From an uncultured Bacteroides sp. (GTDB lineage: Bacteria > Bacteroidota > Bacteroidia > Bacteroidales > Bacteroidaceae), in assembly GCA_947074275.1 (NCBI GenBank), contig CAMTPA010000013.1:1-49739 (forward strand): a stretch of 49,739 nucleotides of DNA, read 5' to 3'. Positions 33,931 to 43,187 of this stretch are shown piece by piece. The position numbers were made by a program, and so were the translations under genes. Numbering within the stretch: position 1 is the stretch's first letter; each line of letters opens with the position of its first letter. The notes under the pieces were generated by a model. That model made no database searches. It saw only the letters and a list, made by a program, of their open reading frames with translations, and was not told the DNA's origin.

Positions 33931-34010
33931 GCTATACCTCGCTTGGTAGATAGGCCTTTCCAGCGTGGTAGATAGGCCTTTCCAGCGCGGTAGGTAGGCC
34001 TATCTACCAC
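33931..34010. repeat. Tandem palindromic array, 22-nt period
   Basis: Three units start at 33945, 33967 and 33989. Units 1 and 2 are identical over 21 nt (GGTAGATAGGCCTTTCCAGC plus G). Each is centred on AGGCCT. Unit 3 ends GGCCTATCTACC, the reverse complement of GGTAGATAGGCC. The left flank GCTATACCT (33931-33939) is also found in the array at 43021. It lies seven bases past the regulator's stop codon. Confidence 0.8.
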
Positions 34011-34016
34011 ACCACA

Positions 34017-37000
34017 TTAGTTTATCAAAGAAGAGGGCGTTACTCCAAAGTGTTTCGTAAAGCAGCGAGTAAAGTATTTCGGGTCGTTGAAACCTACCTC
34101 GTAGGCTATTTCCGAAATGTTCAAGCTCTTGGTTTTCGCATTTCTTTGAATCAGCTCGTGTGCTATGCTAAGTCGATAGTTTCTCATAAATTGCCCGGCA
34201 CTTTGCCCCGTCAAGCTTTGCATCTTCTTGTTCAGCAAGCTCTTGCTCACGCCCATTTCTTCGATAAAGTCGGAGACTTCCCAATGAGAGTTCTGAAAAT
34301 TATCTTTCACAATCTGCATTGCTTTATCGATAAACTTCTTATCACCCGAATCCATCTCGATATTGAGTGCATCTACATCCATACTGATAGAGAACTTCTG
34401 CTGCAAGCGTTTCCGGTTATCAATGATGTTTCGGATACGCGTCAACAAAAGGTCTTCGTCGAATGGCTTCATCAAGTACTCGTCTACCCCTTGGCGGAAA
34501 CCTTCGATGCGCGATTCTTCGGATGTTTTTGCCGTAAGCATCAAAAACGGAATGTGCGACAAAGAGAAGTCGGCTTTCACTCGTTTTGAAAGTTCCATTC
34601 CATCCATCACAGGCATCATCAAGTCGCTCACAATGAAATCAATGGGTCGAGTAGTGAGCACACGCATTGCTTCTTCACCCTGCGAAGCCTCCACAACGTC
34701 GTAATATTCTTTCAATACCGACTTGATATAGCTACGCATATCTTTGTTATCTTCTACAACGAGCACAGTTGTCATTTTATTGCTCAACTCGGGCTGTTTA
34801 TCTACATTTCCTCCAGAATCATCGCTCCATTTAGCCTCTTCAATGGGTTGTGAGCTGACAAATTGCAACGGCAGTATAATTCGGAATGAGCAGCCACCCT
34901 GTACATTATTCTTCACCTTTATATCGCCGTTGTGCAGCTGAACAATGCGCCGACAAAGATATAAGCCAATCCCAGTGCCACTTTGTCCCGATACAGCCTC
35001 TTCTTTGTTGTTGCTCGACTGGTAGAAGCGGTTGAACACCTTGTCCAAATCTTGTTCGGGTATCCCCGTTCCCGTATCTTTGACACACAAAAACAACTGA
35101 GGTTTGCCCTGATAATGCACAGTAGAAACGATGATGGAAATGACTCCACCCTTTGGAGTAAACTTCAAAGCATTACCAATCAGGTTGATTACCACCTTTC
35201 GGAGAGCATTATCATCGCACATCACCTGAGATTGCGGCAAGCGATAGTGAGTTTGAATATCGATGCCACGTTCTTGAGCATAGGCTTTGAACGGAAGAGT
35301 TACTTCATCGAAAAAAGTATTCAAGTTATTGGGTGTGCAAACGATTTCCATCTTGCCCGATTCAACTTTCCTAAAGTCCATCAACTGATTGACAAGCGAA
35401 AGCAAGTATTTTGAATTTCGCTCCACGTAGTTCAGCTGCTCTATCACTTGTGGGTTGTAGCTCAACTTCAACGCACGTTCGATAGGGCCGATGATTAGTG
35501 TAAGTGGTGTGCGAAACTCGTGAGTGATATTTGTAAAGAACGCCAATTTGTCGATGGTGAGTGCTTGTACCTTTTTCGACATCTTGAGTAGTTGCTCTTT
35601 TTGCTTCGTTATTTTTTCGTTCTGCTGTTTTAGCAATTCATTTTGCTGAGACAACTCTTCGGCTTGCACTGTGAGTTGCTTCTTTTGTATTTCGAGTTCT
35701 TGTGTGCGCTCCACCACCTTTTGGTTCAAATGCTCTTTTTGCTGCTTCAAAGAGTTGATGCGCCAAGCAAAGGTTTTATAGCCCAATAATAATAGTAGCA
35801 ACGATACGGATATGATAAACCAGTAAGTTTTATAGAAATAGGGCTTTACCTTTATCGTGAGAGTCTCTGTTTGCTCCACCCAATGCTTTCCATCGGGCGC
35901 ATAGCAAAGTTCAAAAGTATAAGTGCCAGCCTTCAGGTTGGTAAAAGTCGCATTTCGTCTATTAGCCGGCACTTTTATCCATTCATCATCAAACCCACGC
36001 AAACGGTAAGAGTAGTTTGCATAATCGGAGTTCAAATAATCTAAGGCTACAAAATCAAGATTGAGCGATTTATCCCGTTCGTGCATATTGAGCACACCGT
36101 CTACGGGATGCACTTCTTCATTGGCTACTTTTATATGTGTAAATGAAATAGGTATCTGCCCTACCTTTTGATGCAAGGTGGCCGACTTGATAACCGAAAG
36201 TCCAGCAAGGCTACCCAAATAGACATCTCCATCGCGGCCTTTGTGAATAGCATTCCAATAATACTGATTGCTTATCAAGCCATCTTTGCGGTTGTAGTTG
36301 GTAAATAGCTTGTTGTCGGGATAGTAGCACGAAACACCATTGACGGTAGAAATCCAGATACGTCCTTCATTGTCTTCGATTACACCACGCACACAGTTGT
36401 CTATCAATCCATCTTCTGTACGCAAAGCGTGAAAAGCGAATTCATTGTCTTCATCTAAAGTCGAATAGTAAACACCGTATCCATTGCTGCCCACCCACAT
36501 TGTGCCATCTTCGGCTTGAGAAATATAAGTCACACGTTCTTTCAGCTTAGAGTCGGGCTTATCCAACTTGTTGCGCCAAAGTTGATATACCAAGCGAGGC
36601 GATTTGAGTGTACGCAAGTCTATTCGGCACAAACCATTGGTAAGCCCCAGCCACAGGTGGTTGTCTTTCGAGATACAAGACCCCACGGTGCCTTCAAGCC
36701 CTCCCATCTTCAAATCTTTGAAAGGCTCACTCACCAATCCACTTTTCAAATCGTACACGTAAATATTTATAGCAGTCACAACCCAAATCGCTTGGTTCAA
36801 TTCATCGTAGCAGATAGCTCCTACAAATCCCCAAGACAAGTCGGGATACTCCTCGGCATAGATGTGATGAAACCGTTTATCGGAAGGGTTTGATTGGTCG
36901 ACCCAACCAATGCCTCCACCCCACGTCCCCATCCAAAGGCGGTTTTGGTTGTCGGCTGTAAAGCAGCTCACTGAGTTGTGCGACAAAAACGACGGAGCAC

Positions 37001-38240
37001 TTGTGGTGTAATGACTAAAAAAAGAACTATCGGCCGACTTCCGGCTAAGACCTCCCTCTACCGTTCCTACCCAAAGAGTTCCGTTCGCATCTTCGTATAT
37101 GGCATTGACTGGATTTTCGGAAATGCTCGTTGGGATTACTGGCGAGTGAACATAATTGTCTACAAACAAACTGCGTCTGCTGGCTTTGTTCAAGCCACCT
37201 ATCTCGGTGCCTATCCACACAATATCTCCATCGGAAAGCATACAGTTGAGAAAGTCGCAATTGAGTGAGTTGACCGTGCGTTGTATGCCACAACTCTGAT
37301 CGGCATCTTTAATGATTCGCTCAAAAGAGTCGGTAGTAGGATTGTAGATATTCAATCCTTTGAGGGTGGCCACAAGGAGTATATGGTCGTCCGTTTCGGC
37401 AAGATAGGTCACAAAGTTCTGAGACAAAGAGGTTTCGTCTGCCGGATTGTGTTGATAGAGCTTTATCGCCTCATCGTTGATATTGTATCTGAACAGCCCC
37501 ATCGAGGTAGCAATCCACATTTCATTGCTTTTCTGATGAAAATCGCCAATTCTTGTGCCCTGCGGAAACCGCAAAGCAAGCGAGACCAGCACTGGTTCTT
37601 GCGCTTTTGCATCATCTATTTTTATGCGAACCACATCGCTGCCACGGTTGAACCAAAGATAATCATCGACCTGACAAATGGCGAATATCTCTCCATCGTC
37701 ATTCAATGTAGCCACATCGGTGGTTGAAAGCAGATTGCCTGCTGCGTCGAGTTGCACTTTAAAAAGATGATTGCCCGAACAAAACCAAAGATTTCCTTTA
37801 TTATCGCAAAACACTTGCTGAACAGAACGATTGCATAAAGAGTCGAAAGCATCATCCGAATGATTCAACTCCTCTTTTTGTAGCGTGTAGATGTTGATAA
37901 CATCCACCCCCAATTCACTCGCTGTCCAAATTCTCCCGAAATGGTCTTCGCAAATGCTACGAACAAAATTGCTACGTAATGGAGCGCAAGGAGTAGCCAT
38001 ATCAAAGGAAACAAAATCGTATCCATCGTAACGAGCAACCCCACTTCCGGGAGTGGCTATCCACAAAAAGCCACGACTATCTTTTATTATATCGTCTACA
38101 AAATTATTGGGTAAACCCTCGTCCATCGTTAAGAAAGTGAAGTTGTAACGATCGCACCAAGTGGCTTTTCCTGCGTGAGCCTGCAGAAATGGTGTATATA
38201 TAATAAGGTGTAATAAAATGAGGAGGATGTGTTTGTACAT
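34017..38240 (-). CDS. Hybrid two-component system regulator (HTCS) for arabinan
   Basis: 1407 residues. It combines a signal peptide (HILLILLHLIIYTPFLQAHA), a periplasmic double propeller of repeated Reg_prop strands (GLPNNFVDDIIKDSRGFLWIAT is one), and a Y_Y_Y domain ending near 795. A membrane helix at ~805-823, a coiled coil, and a histidine kinase with ITHEFRTPL (His ~907) follow, then the ATPase with GTGIPEQDLDKVF. A receiver (VLVVEDNKDM; phospho-Asp in SDLMMP ~1204) and a C-terminal AraC HTH (ISEIAYEVGFNDPKYFTRCF) complete it. It senses oligosaccharide in the periplasm and activates transcription directly. The frame runs to a TTG at 38264, but the ATG at 38240 starts the signal peptide and a -7 element covers the TTG. 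Confidence 0.95.
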   Translation of the reverse strand: MYKHILLILLHLIIYTPFLQAHAGKATWCDRYNFTFLTMDEGLPNNFVDDIIKDSRGFLWIATPGSGVARYDGYDFVSFDMATPCAPLRSNFVRSICEDHFGRIWTASELGVDVINIYTLQKEELNHSDDAFDSLCNRSVQQVFCDNKGNLWFCSGNHLFKVQLDAAGNLLSTTDVATLNDDGEIFAICQVDDYLWFNRGSDVVRIKIDDAKAQEPVLVSLALRFPQGTRIGDFHQKSNEMWIATSMGLFRYNINDEAIKLYQHNPADETSLSQNFVTYLAETDDHILLVATLKGLNIYNPTTDSFERIIKDADQSCGIQRTVNSLNCDFLNCMLSDGDIVWIGTEIGGLNKASRRSLFVDNYVHSPVIPTSISENPVNAIYEDANGTLWVGTVEGGLSRKSADSSFFSHYTTSAPSFLSHNSVSCFTADNQNRLWMGTWGGGIGWVDQSNPSDKRFHHIYAEEYPDLSWGFVGAICYDELNQAIWVVTAINIYVYDLKSGLVSEPFKDLKMGGLEGTVGSCISKDNHLWLGLTNGLCRIDLRTLKSPRLVYQLWRNKLDKPDSKLKERVTYISQAEDGTMWVGSNGYGVYYSTLDEDNEFAFHALRTEDGLIDNCVRGVIEDNEGRIWISTVNGVSCYYPDNKLFTNYNRKDGLISNQYYWNAIHKGRDGDVYLGSLAGLSVIKSATLHQKVGQIPISFTHIKVANEEVHPVDGVLNMHERDKSLNLDFVALDYLNSDYANYSYRLRGFDDEWIKVPANRRNATFTNLKAGTYTFELCYAPDGKHWVEQTETLTIKVKPYFYKTYWFIISVSLLLLLLGYKTFAWRINSLKQQKEHLNQKVVERTQELEIQKKQLTVQAEELSQQNELLKQQNEKITKQKEQLLKMSKKVQALTIDKLAFFTNITHEFRTPLTLIIGPIERALKLSYNPQVIEQLNYVERNSKYLLSLVNQLMDFRKVESGKMEIVCTPNNLNTFFDEVTLPFKAYAQERGIDIQTHYRLPQSQVMCDDNALRKVVINLIGNALKFTPKGGVISIIVSTVHYQGKPQLFLCVKDTGTGIPEQDLDKVFNRFYQSSNNKEEAVSGQSGTGIGLYLCRRIVQLHNGDIKVKNNVQGGCSFRIILPLQFVSSQPIEEAKWSDDSGGNVDKQPELSNKMTTVLVVEDNKDMRSYIKSVLKEYYDVVEASQGEEAMRVLTTRPIDFIVSDLMMPVMDGMELSKRVKADFSLSHIPFLMLTAKTSEESRIEGFRQGVDEYLMKPFDEDLLLTRIRNIIDNRKRLQQKFSISMDVDALNIEMDSGDKKFIDKAMQIVKDNFQNSHWEVSDFIEEMGVSKSLLNKKMQSLTGQSAGQFMRNYRLSIAHELIQRNAKTKSLNISEIAYEVGFNDPKYFTRCFTKHFGVTPSSLIN

Positions 38241-38261
38241 AGCCTGTTTAAATTTGCTCCA

Positions 38262-38269
38262 CAAAGATA
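38262..38269 (-). promoter_or_regulatory. -7 element (TATCTTTG) for the HTCS gene
   Basis: A perfect TAnnTTTG on the minus strand, 21 bp upstream of the ATG at 38240. Confidence 0.5.
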
Positions 38270-38322
38270 GGCTATATAACTGTTAATGAATATAATTTAA
38301 AGATTTATTTCTACAAAACAAA

Positions 38323-38372
38323 ACAATTGTCCACTCCAAAAACACTATTGTCCACCCCACGTTGTCCACTTC
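38323..38372 (+). promoter_or_regulatory. TTGTCCAC repeats, probable HTCS operator
   Basis: Three direct copies of TTGTCCAC start at 38327, 38348 and 38362. The first two are offset by 21 bp within longer matches ACAATTGTCCAC and ACTATTGTCCAC. The second copy ends 22 bp before the -7 element at 38378. Orientation toward the enzyme operon matches that of the repeats before the SusCD operon. Confidence 0.65.
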
Positions 38373-38377
38373 AAAGA

Positions 38378-38385
38378 TATTTTTG
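38378..38385 (+). promoter_or_regulatory. -7 element (TATTTTTG) of the GH43-GH51-GH43 operon
   Basis: A perfect TAnnTTTG, 39 bp upstream of the ATG at 38425. There is no -33 TTTG, and operator-like repeats lie directly upstream. Confidence 0.55.
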
Positions 38386-38424
38386 CAATCGAAATAATAA
38401 CATCTTATACACCATTTTTATACT

Positions 38425-39954
38425 ATGAGAACTGGTCAAACAAAAAGACACTTCATTTTGAATAGAAGCAATACGTCTCTTTTTATGCTACTTTTATGTG
38501 GAACTTTGATAGGCTTTGCATCTTGTCGTTCAACCGAACAATTCGCGCCTCAAGCTTGCGCCAATCCTTGGGCAGACGATTATACTCCTATATCGGGTAT
38601 GGAACACTACAAATCGTGGGGAACATACAATGTTCACGACCCAGCTTGCAAAAAGATTGGTGACACTTATTATATGTATTCTACCGATGCCATATTTGCC
38701 GAGAATCGCGAAGAAGCGAAAGCCAAAAATGTTCCGTTGGGATACATACAGATGCGCAAATCGAAAGACCTCGTGAACTGGGAGTTTATCGGATGGGCAT
38801 TTGCAGACATACCACAGGAGGCTGTAAACTGGGTACACCAACAAGCCAATGGCGAGGGTGCTACCAACATCTGGGCACCCTATTTGGTTCAACACGAAGA
38901 TACTTATCGCCTTTACTATTCGGTATCGGCATTCGGACTCAACACATCATACATTGGTATGGCCGAAGCACCATCACCCGAAGGCCCGTGGACACAAAAA
39001 GGATGCGTAGTAAAAACAGGTGCAGGAGATGCTATGAACGCTATCGACCCATCTATTGTAGAAGACAAAAAGAATGGCAAACTTTGGATGCACTATGGAT
39101 CTTACTTCGGTGGTTTGTTTTGTATGGAGCTTGACTCTGCTACGGGGCTTGCCAAAACTGAAGATGACAAAGGGCACCTCATCGCACGCCGTGCCGATTA
39201 TAAGAAAGACAACCTCGAAGCTCCAGAAATTATGTACAACGAAGAGCTTGATAAATATTACCTGTTTACATCTTACGACCCGTTGATGACTACCTACAAC
39301 GTGCGTGTGGCTTATGCCGACAAACCCGAAGGGCCTTTCTTCGATTTTCACGGAACGGACATAAAAGACACAACCAACAACGTGCCTGTGGTAACAGCTC
39401 CATATAGCTTTAAAAATCATCCCGGATGGGCAGGCCCCGCACACTGTGGCATTATGAACGATGGAGAAGGACGCTACTTTATGGTGCATCAAGGTCGACT
39501 TTCGCCCGACAATCACTTGATGAACTTGCATTTGCGCCAAGTATTCTTCACCGAAGACGGCTGGCCCGTGGTTTCTCCACAAAGATACACAGGCACACCA
39601 GAGCGCAAATTCAGTAAAAGCGAGTTGGCTGGCGAATGGGAAATTATCCGCATCGTAGAGCCTCCGTTGGTGAGAGACCTTAGTGCCGGACAGATTCTTT
39701 GGGGTGAAGGAAGCCTAAAAGAGGGTGAACAAGCACAATCTACCATCATCACTTTCGATGAAAATGGAAAAGCAGGTGAAGCGGATTGGTGCTTCAATCC
39801 TCAAAAACAGCTTTTAAGCATCAAATCGCCAGAGGAAGAGATTAGCAATTTAATTATTTTTGCAGGCCACGACTGGGAAAACGAGCAAAGCACCGTGCTT
39901 CTGACAGGGTTAGATAACAACGGCTACTCGGTGTGGGGCAAGAAAATCAGATAA
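38425..39954 (+). CDS. GH43 arabinan endo-1,5-alpha-L-arabinosidase
   Basis: 509 residues with a lipobox-like signal (TLIGFASC, Cys34). The GH43 propeller has the base Asp72 (NVHDPA), Asp208 (NAIDPS) and acid Glu265 (LEAPE). WAPYLVQHEDTYRLYYSVSA is the second conserved block. The C-terminal ~110 residues (SKSELAGEWEIIRI to NGYSVWGKK) form the beta domain also present in the GH43 at 19557. It cleaves internal alpha-1,5-arabinofuranosyl links or trims oligosaccharides. Whether it faces the periplasm or the surface is uncertain. It is the first gene of the plus-strand operon under the operator-like repeats. Confidence 0.9.
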   Translation: MRTGQTKRHFILNRSNTSLFMLLLCGTLIGFASCRSTEQFAPQACANPWADDYTPISGMEHYKSWGTYNVHDPACKKIGDTYYMYSTDAIFAENREEAKAKNVPLGYIQMRKSKDLVNWEFIGWAFADIPQEAVNWVHQQANGEGATNIWAPYLVQHEDTYRLYYSVSAFGLNTSYIGMAEAPSPEGPWTQKGCVVKTGAGDAMNAIDPSIVEDKKNGKLWMHYGSYFGGLFCMELDSATGLAKTEDDKGHLIARRADYKKDNLEAPEIMYNEELDKYYLFTSYDPLMTTYNVRVAYADKPEGPFFDFHGTDIKDTTNNVPVVTAPYSFKNHPGWAGPAHCGIMNDGEGRYFMVHQGRLSPDNHLMNLHLRQVFFTEDGWPVVSPQRYTGTPERKFSKSELAGEWEIIRIVEPPLVRDLSAGQILWGEGSLKEGEQAQSTIITFDENGKAGEADWCFNPQKQLLSIKSPEEEISNLIIFAGHDWENEQSTVLLTGLDNNGYSVWGKKIR

Positions 39955-39978
39955 ACTCAATATTTATTTTATAATATC

Positions 39979-41961
39979 ATGAAATTACACAAAACACTAC
40001 TGACGGCTGCAGCTATTGCGCTGGGTGCGTCGGCCTATGCACAAACCACGAATGAGCTGGTGGTGCAGACCAACAAGATTGGTGCAGAGATTCAACCTAC
40101 AATGTACGGCTTGTTTTTTGAAGACATTAATTATGCAGCAGATGGCGGTTTGTATGCCGAGCTGATAAAGAACCGTTCGTTCGATTTTCCACAGAACTAT
40201 ATGGGCTGGAGAATCTTTGGTAACGTGAAATTGATGAACGACGGCCCATTCGACCAAAATCCTCACTACGTGCGTCTTAGCAACGCCGGACACGCCCACA
40301 AACATACGGGTGTAGAAAATGAAGGCTTCTTTGGCATTGGTGTGAAAAAAGGCGAAGAATACCGTTTCTCGGTGTGGGCACGTGGCGAAAACCAAAAAAT
40401 CAGCGTGCAACTTGTGAAGAACAACACAATGGAGGAAGGACAAGCTTTCGTATCGCAAGAGATTACAGTCAACTCGAAAGAGTGGAAGCAATACGAAGTG
40501 GTGTTGACCTCGCCAAGAACTGAAGCAAAAGCACACCTCAGAATATTCCTCGAAACTCCCGGAACAGTAGATTTGGAACACATCTCACTTTTCCCTGTCG
40601 ACACGTGGAAGGGACACAAAAATGGCTTGCGCAAAGACTTAGCACAAGCTCTATACGACACAAAACCGGGTGTATTCCGCTTCCCCGGAGGCTGCATTGT
40701 AGAAGGTACCGATTTGGACACTCGCTACGACTGGAAGAAATCGGTAGGCCCAGTAGAAAACCGCCCGTTGAACGAAAACCGCTGGCACTACACTTTCAAA
40801 CACCGCTTCTTCCCCGACTATTTCCAATCATACGGTTTGGGATTCTACGAATATTTCTTGTTGTCGGAAGAGATGAACGCTGAGCCACTTCCTATCCTTA
40901 GCTGCGGTTTGGCTTGCCAATTCCAAAACACCGATCAAGATGCTCACGTAGCTGTGTGCGATTTGGATAGCTACATCCAAGATGCTATCGACTTGATTGA
41001 GTTTGCCAATGGCGACATCACAACTACGTGGGGCAAAGTTCGCGCAGAGATGGGACACCCCGAACCATTCAATATGAAGTTTATCGGTATTGGCAACGAA
41101 CAATGGGGCGAGGAATACCCCGAACGTTTGAAGCCATTTGTTGACGCACTTCGCAAAGCACATCCCGAAATCTTGATTGTGGGTAGCTCTGGTCCCGATT
41201 CGGAAGGCGCACAATTCGACTACCTGTGGCCTGAAATGAAGAAGCTGAAAGCCGACTTGGTAGACGAGCACTTCTATCGCCCCGAAAGCTGGTTTTTGAG
41301 CCAAGGAAGCCGCTACGACAACTACGACCGCAAAGGCCCTAAGGTATTTGCTGGCGAATATGCTTGCCACGGCGCAGGAAAGAAATACAATCATTACAAC
41401 GCTGCATTGCTCGAAGCTGCCTTTATGACTGGATTGGAACGCAATGCCGACATCGTGCATATGGCTACTTATGCGCCTCTGTTCGCTCACGTAGAGGGCT
41501 GGCAGTGGAGACCCGATATGATTTGGTTTGACAACTTAAATTCGGTGCTGACTTGCAGTTATTATGTGCAACAACTTTACGGGCACAACCGTGGCACAAA
41601 CGTAGTGCCTTTGACTATGGACAAAAAGGCCGTGAGCGGACAAGAGGGTCAGAACGGGCTATTTGCAAGTGCTGTATGGGATAGCAACGACAACTGCTAC
41701 ATCGTGAAAGTGGTGAACACATCGGCTACCGCCCAACCTGTATCAATCAACTTTGCAGGCTTAAAGAAAAACCAAAAATTGGCAAATGGTGAGTGCATCT
41801 TATTGACTTCGGACAATCCAGACCTTGAAAACACCATCGAAAACCCATTTGCTATCACCCCACAAGAGAGCAAAGTAAACATCGAAGGCAATGTGTTGAA
41901 CGTGGACATCGCTCCAAACACATTCGCTATTTATAAATTCACGAAAGAAAACAGCAAATAA
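39979..41961 (+). CDS. GH51 alpha-L-arabinofuranosidase
   Basis: 660 residues with a type I signal peptide ending SAYAQ, so periplasmic. A CBM4/9-like sandwich (YRFSVWARGENQKISVQLV, HISLFPVDTWKG) at ~105-207 interrupts the N-terminal part. The (beta/alpha)8 barrel carries acid/base Glu374 in GIGNEQWGEE and nucleophile Glu460 in VFAGEYACHG; FRFPGGCIVEG is another family block. It releases terminal arabinofuranose, including side chains, from arabino-oligosaccharides with retention of configuration. It begins 24 nt after the GH43 stop. Confidence 0.94.
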   Translation: MKLHKTLLTAAAIALGASAYAQTTNELVVQTNKIGAEIQPTMYGLFFEDINYAADGGLYAELIKNRSFDFPQNYMGWRIFGNVKLMNDGPFDQNPHYVRLSNAGHAHKHTGVENEGFFGIGVKKGEEYRFSVWARGENQKISVQLVKNNTMEEGQAFVSQEITVNSKEWKQYEVVLTSPRTEAKAHLRIFLETPGTVDLEHISLFPVDTWKGHKNGLRKDLAQALYDTKPGVFRFPGGCIVEGTDLDTRYDWKKSVGPVENRPLNENRWHYTFKHRFFPDYFQSYGLGFYEYFLLSEEMNAEPLPILSCGLACQFQNTDQDAHVAVCDLDSYIQDAIDLIEFANGDITTTWGKVRAEMGHPEPFNMKFIGIGNEQWGEEYPERLKPFVDALRKAHPEILIVGSSGPDSEGAQFDYLWPEMKKLKADLVDEHFYRPESWFLSQGSRYDNYDRKGPKVFAGEYACHGAGKKYNHYNAALLEAAFMTGLERNADIVHMATYAPLFAHVEGWQWRPDMIWFDNLNSVLTCSYYVQQLYGHNRGTNVVPLTMDKKAVSGQEGQNGLFASAVWDSNDNCYIVKVVNTSATAQPVSINFAGLKKNQKLANGECILLTSDNPDLENTIENPFAITPQESKVNIEGNVLNVDIAPNTFAIYKFTKENSK

Positions 41962-41964
41962 ACG

Positions 41965-42933
41965 ATGAACAACTTATTTAAAACCATACTAATGGGATGT
42001 GCGGCAATGGCTGCACTCCCTGCTACTGCTCAAAAAGACACTACGTTTGTAGCAACTGGCAATCCCATAGCCACGCACAAGTATTTGGCCGATCCAGCCG
42101 CATTGGTTCACGACGGAACACTATACATCTATGCTGGGCACGACGAATGTCCTCCACCCGCTCAACATTACTTAATAAACGAGTGGTGCATCCTATCGAC
42201 CAAAGATATGGTAAACTTCACAGAGCACGCTTACAAACTGCAAGCCAACAGCTTTGAATGGGCAAAAGGCGAAGCGTGGGCAAGCCAAGTGATTGAGCGC
42301 GACGGGAAATTCTACTGGTATGTAACGGTGGAACACAAAACAGTGCCCGGAAAATCGATTGGTGTAGCAGTGGCCGATTCGCCCATAGGACCTTTCAAAG
42401 ATGCGCGTGGCAGTGCCATTATCACCAATGATATGACTACCGAGCATACTTCCATTTCGTGGGACGATATTGACCCTACGGTATTTATCGACGACGACGG
42501 ACAGGCATACTTGATGTGGGGAAACACACAGTGCTATTATGCCAAACTGAAAGATAATATGATAGAATTGGATGGCCCAATCATCCCCGTAGACCTACCA
42601 CGCTTCACCGAAGCACCTTGGCTACACAAACGTGGCGATTGGTATTATCTATCATACGCTTCGGAGTTTCCCGAAAAGATTTGCTATGCAATGAGCAAAA
42701 ACATCAACGGCCCTTGGGAATACAAAGGCATCTTAAATGAGATTGCTGGAAACTCGAACACAAACCACCAAGCCATTTTAGAATACAACGGACAATGGTA
42801 TTTCATCTACCACAACGGTGCTATCAATCACGATGGTGGAAGCTATCGCCGCTCGGTTTGCATCGACAAGCTCGAATACAACCCCGACGGCACAATGAAA
42901 CGCATTGTAATGACTACCGAGGGGGTTCAATAA
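41965..42933 (+). CDS. GH43 exo-acting arabinofuranosidase-type enzyme
   Basis: 322 residues, a single propeller without extra domains. The signal peptide is cleaved near ATAQ. Catalytic candidates are Asp43 (LADPAAL), Asp170 (DDIDPTVF) and Glu216 (RFTEAPWL). The ADPAALVHDGTLYIYAGHDE start and FTEAPWLHKRGDWYYLSYA are typical of the GH43 branch holding arabinofuranosidases and xylosidases. Three bases separate it from the GH51 stop, so they are co-transcribed. Context points to arabinose release in the periplasm. A strong terminator follows at 42963. Confidence 0.88.
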   Translation: MNNLFKTILMGCAAMAALPATAQKDTTFVATGNPIATHKYLADPAALVHDGTLYIYAGHDECPPPAQHYLINEWCILSTKDMVNFTEHAYKLQANSFEWAKGEAWASQVIERDGKFYWYVTVEHKTVPGKSIGVAVADSPIGPFKDARGSAIITNDMTTEHTSISWDDIDPTVFIDDDGQAYLMWGNTQCYYAKLKDNMIELDGPIIPVDLPRFTEAPWLHKRGDWYYLSYASEFPEKICYAMSKNINGPWEYKGILNEIAGNSNTNHQAILEYNGQWYFIYHNGAINHDGGSYRRSVCIDKLEYNPDGTMKRIVMTTEGVQ

Positions 42934-42962
42934 TAGGTTCTCATAGATTGATTAATGTTTGT

Positions 42963-43004
42963 AATAGGCTGAAAGCTCTTTGTCGCTTTCAGCCTATTTT
43001 TATT
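42963..43004 (+). terminator. Terminator of the arabinan enzyme operon
   Basis: A perfect 14-bp stem (42963-42976 with 42985-42998, arm AATAGGCTGAAAGC), an 8-nt loop, and then a T-rich tail. It begins 30 bp after the GH43 stop. Confidence 0.85.
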
Positions 43005-43020
43005 GTCGCATAGTCCGTTT

Positions 43021-43084
43021 GCTGGATAGCTATACCTACCGAGGTGGATATAGCTATCCAGCACGGTAGGTATAGCTACTCAGC
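43021..43084. repeat. Tandem palindromic array related to that at 33931
   Basis: Three units are each centred on TAGCTA (43027, 43051, 43073). GCTGGATAGCTATA (43021-43034) is the exact complement of 43049-43062. TAGCTATACCTACCG (43027-43041) is the exact complement of 43064-43078. The stems share bases and exclude each other. The arms GGTAG(G/A)TA and TCCAGC also bound the units at 33945-34008. Confidence 0.8.
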
Positions 43085-43144
43085 AAAGCCCCCTCACACA
43101 CAGAAAAGTTCGGAGTTAAAACTACATATATCAATTATTTATTC

Positions 43145-43152
43145 TAATTTTG
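43145..43152 (+). promoter_or_regulatory. -7 element (TAATTTTG) for cysS
   Basis: A perfect TAnnTTTG, 35 bp upstream of the ATG at 43188. Confidence 0.5.
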
Positions 43153-43187
43153 CACTTTCTAAATCAACATAATAAAGAGCAAATGTT

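Larger units (their letters stand above)
33432..34016. other. 585-bp intergenic region between arabinan operon and regulator gene
   Basis: It holds the operon promoter (33483-33490), two operator-like direct repeats (33512-33550), a small hairpin (33756-33776) and the palindromic array at 33931-34010. Between about 33551 and 33930 I see no gene. Confidence 0.7.
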
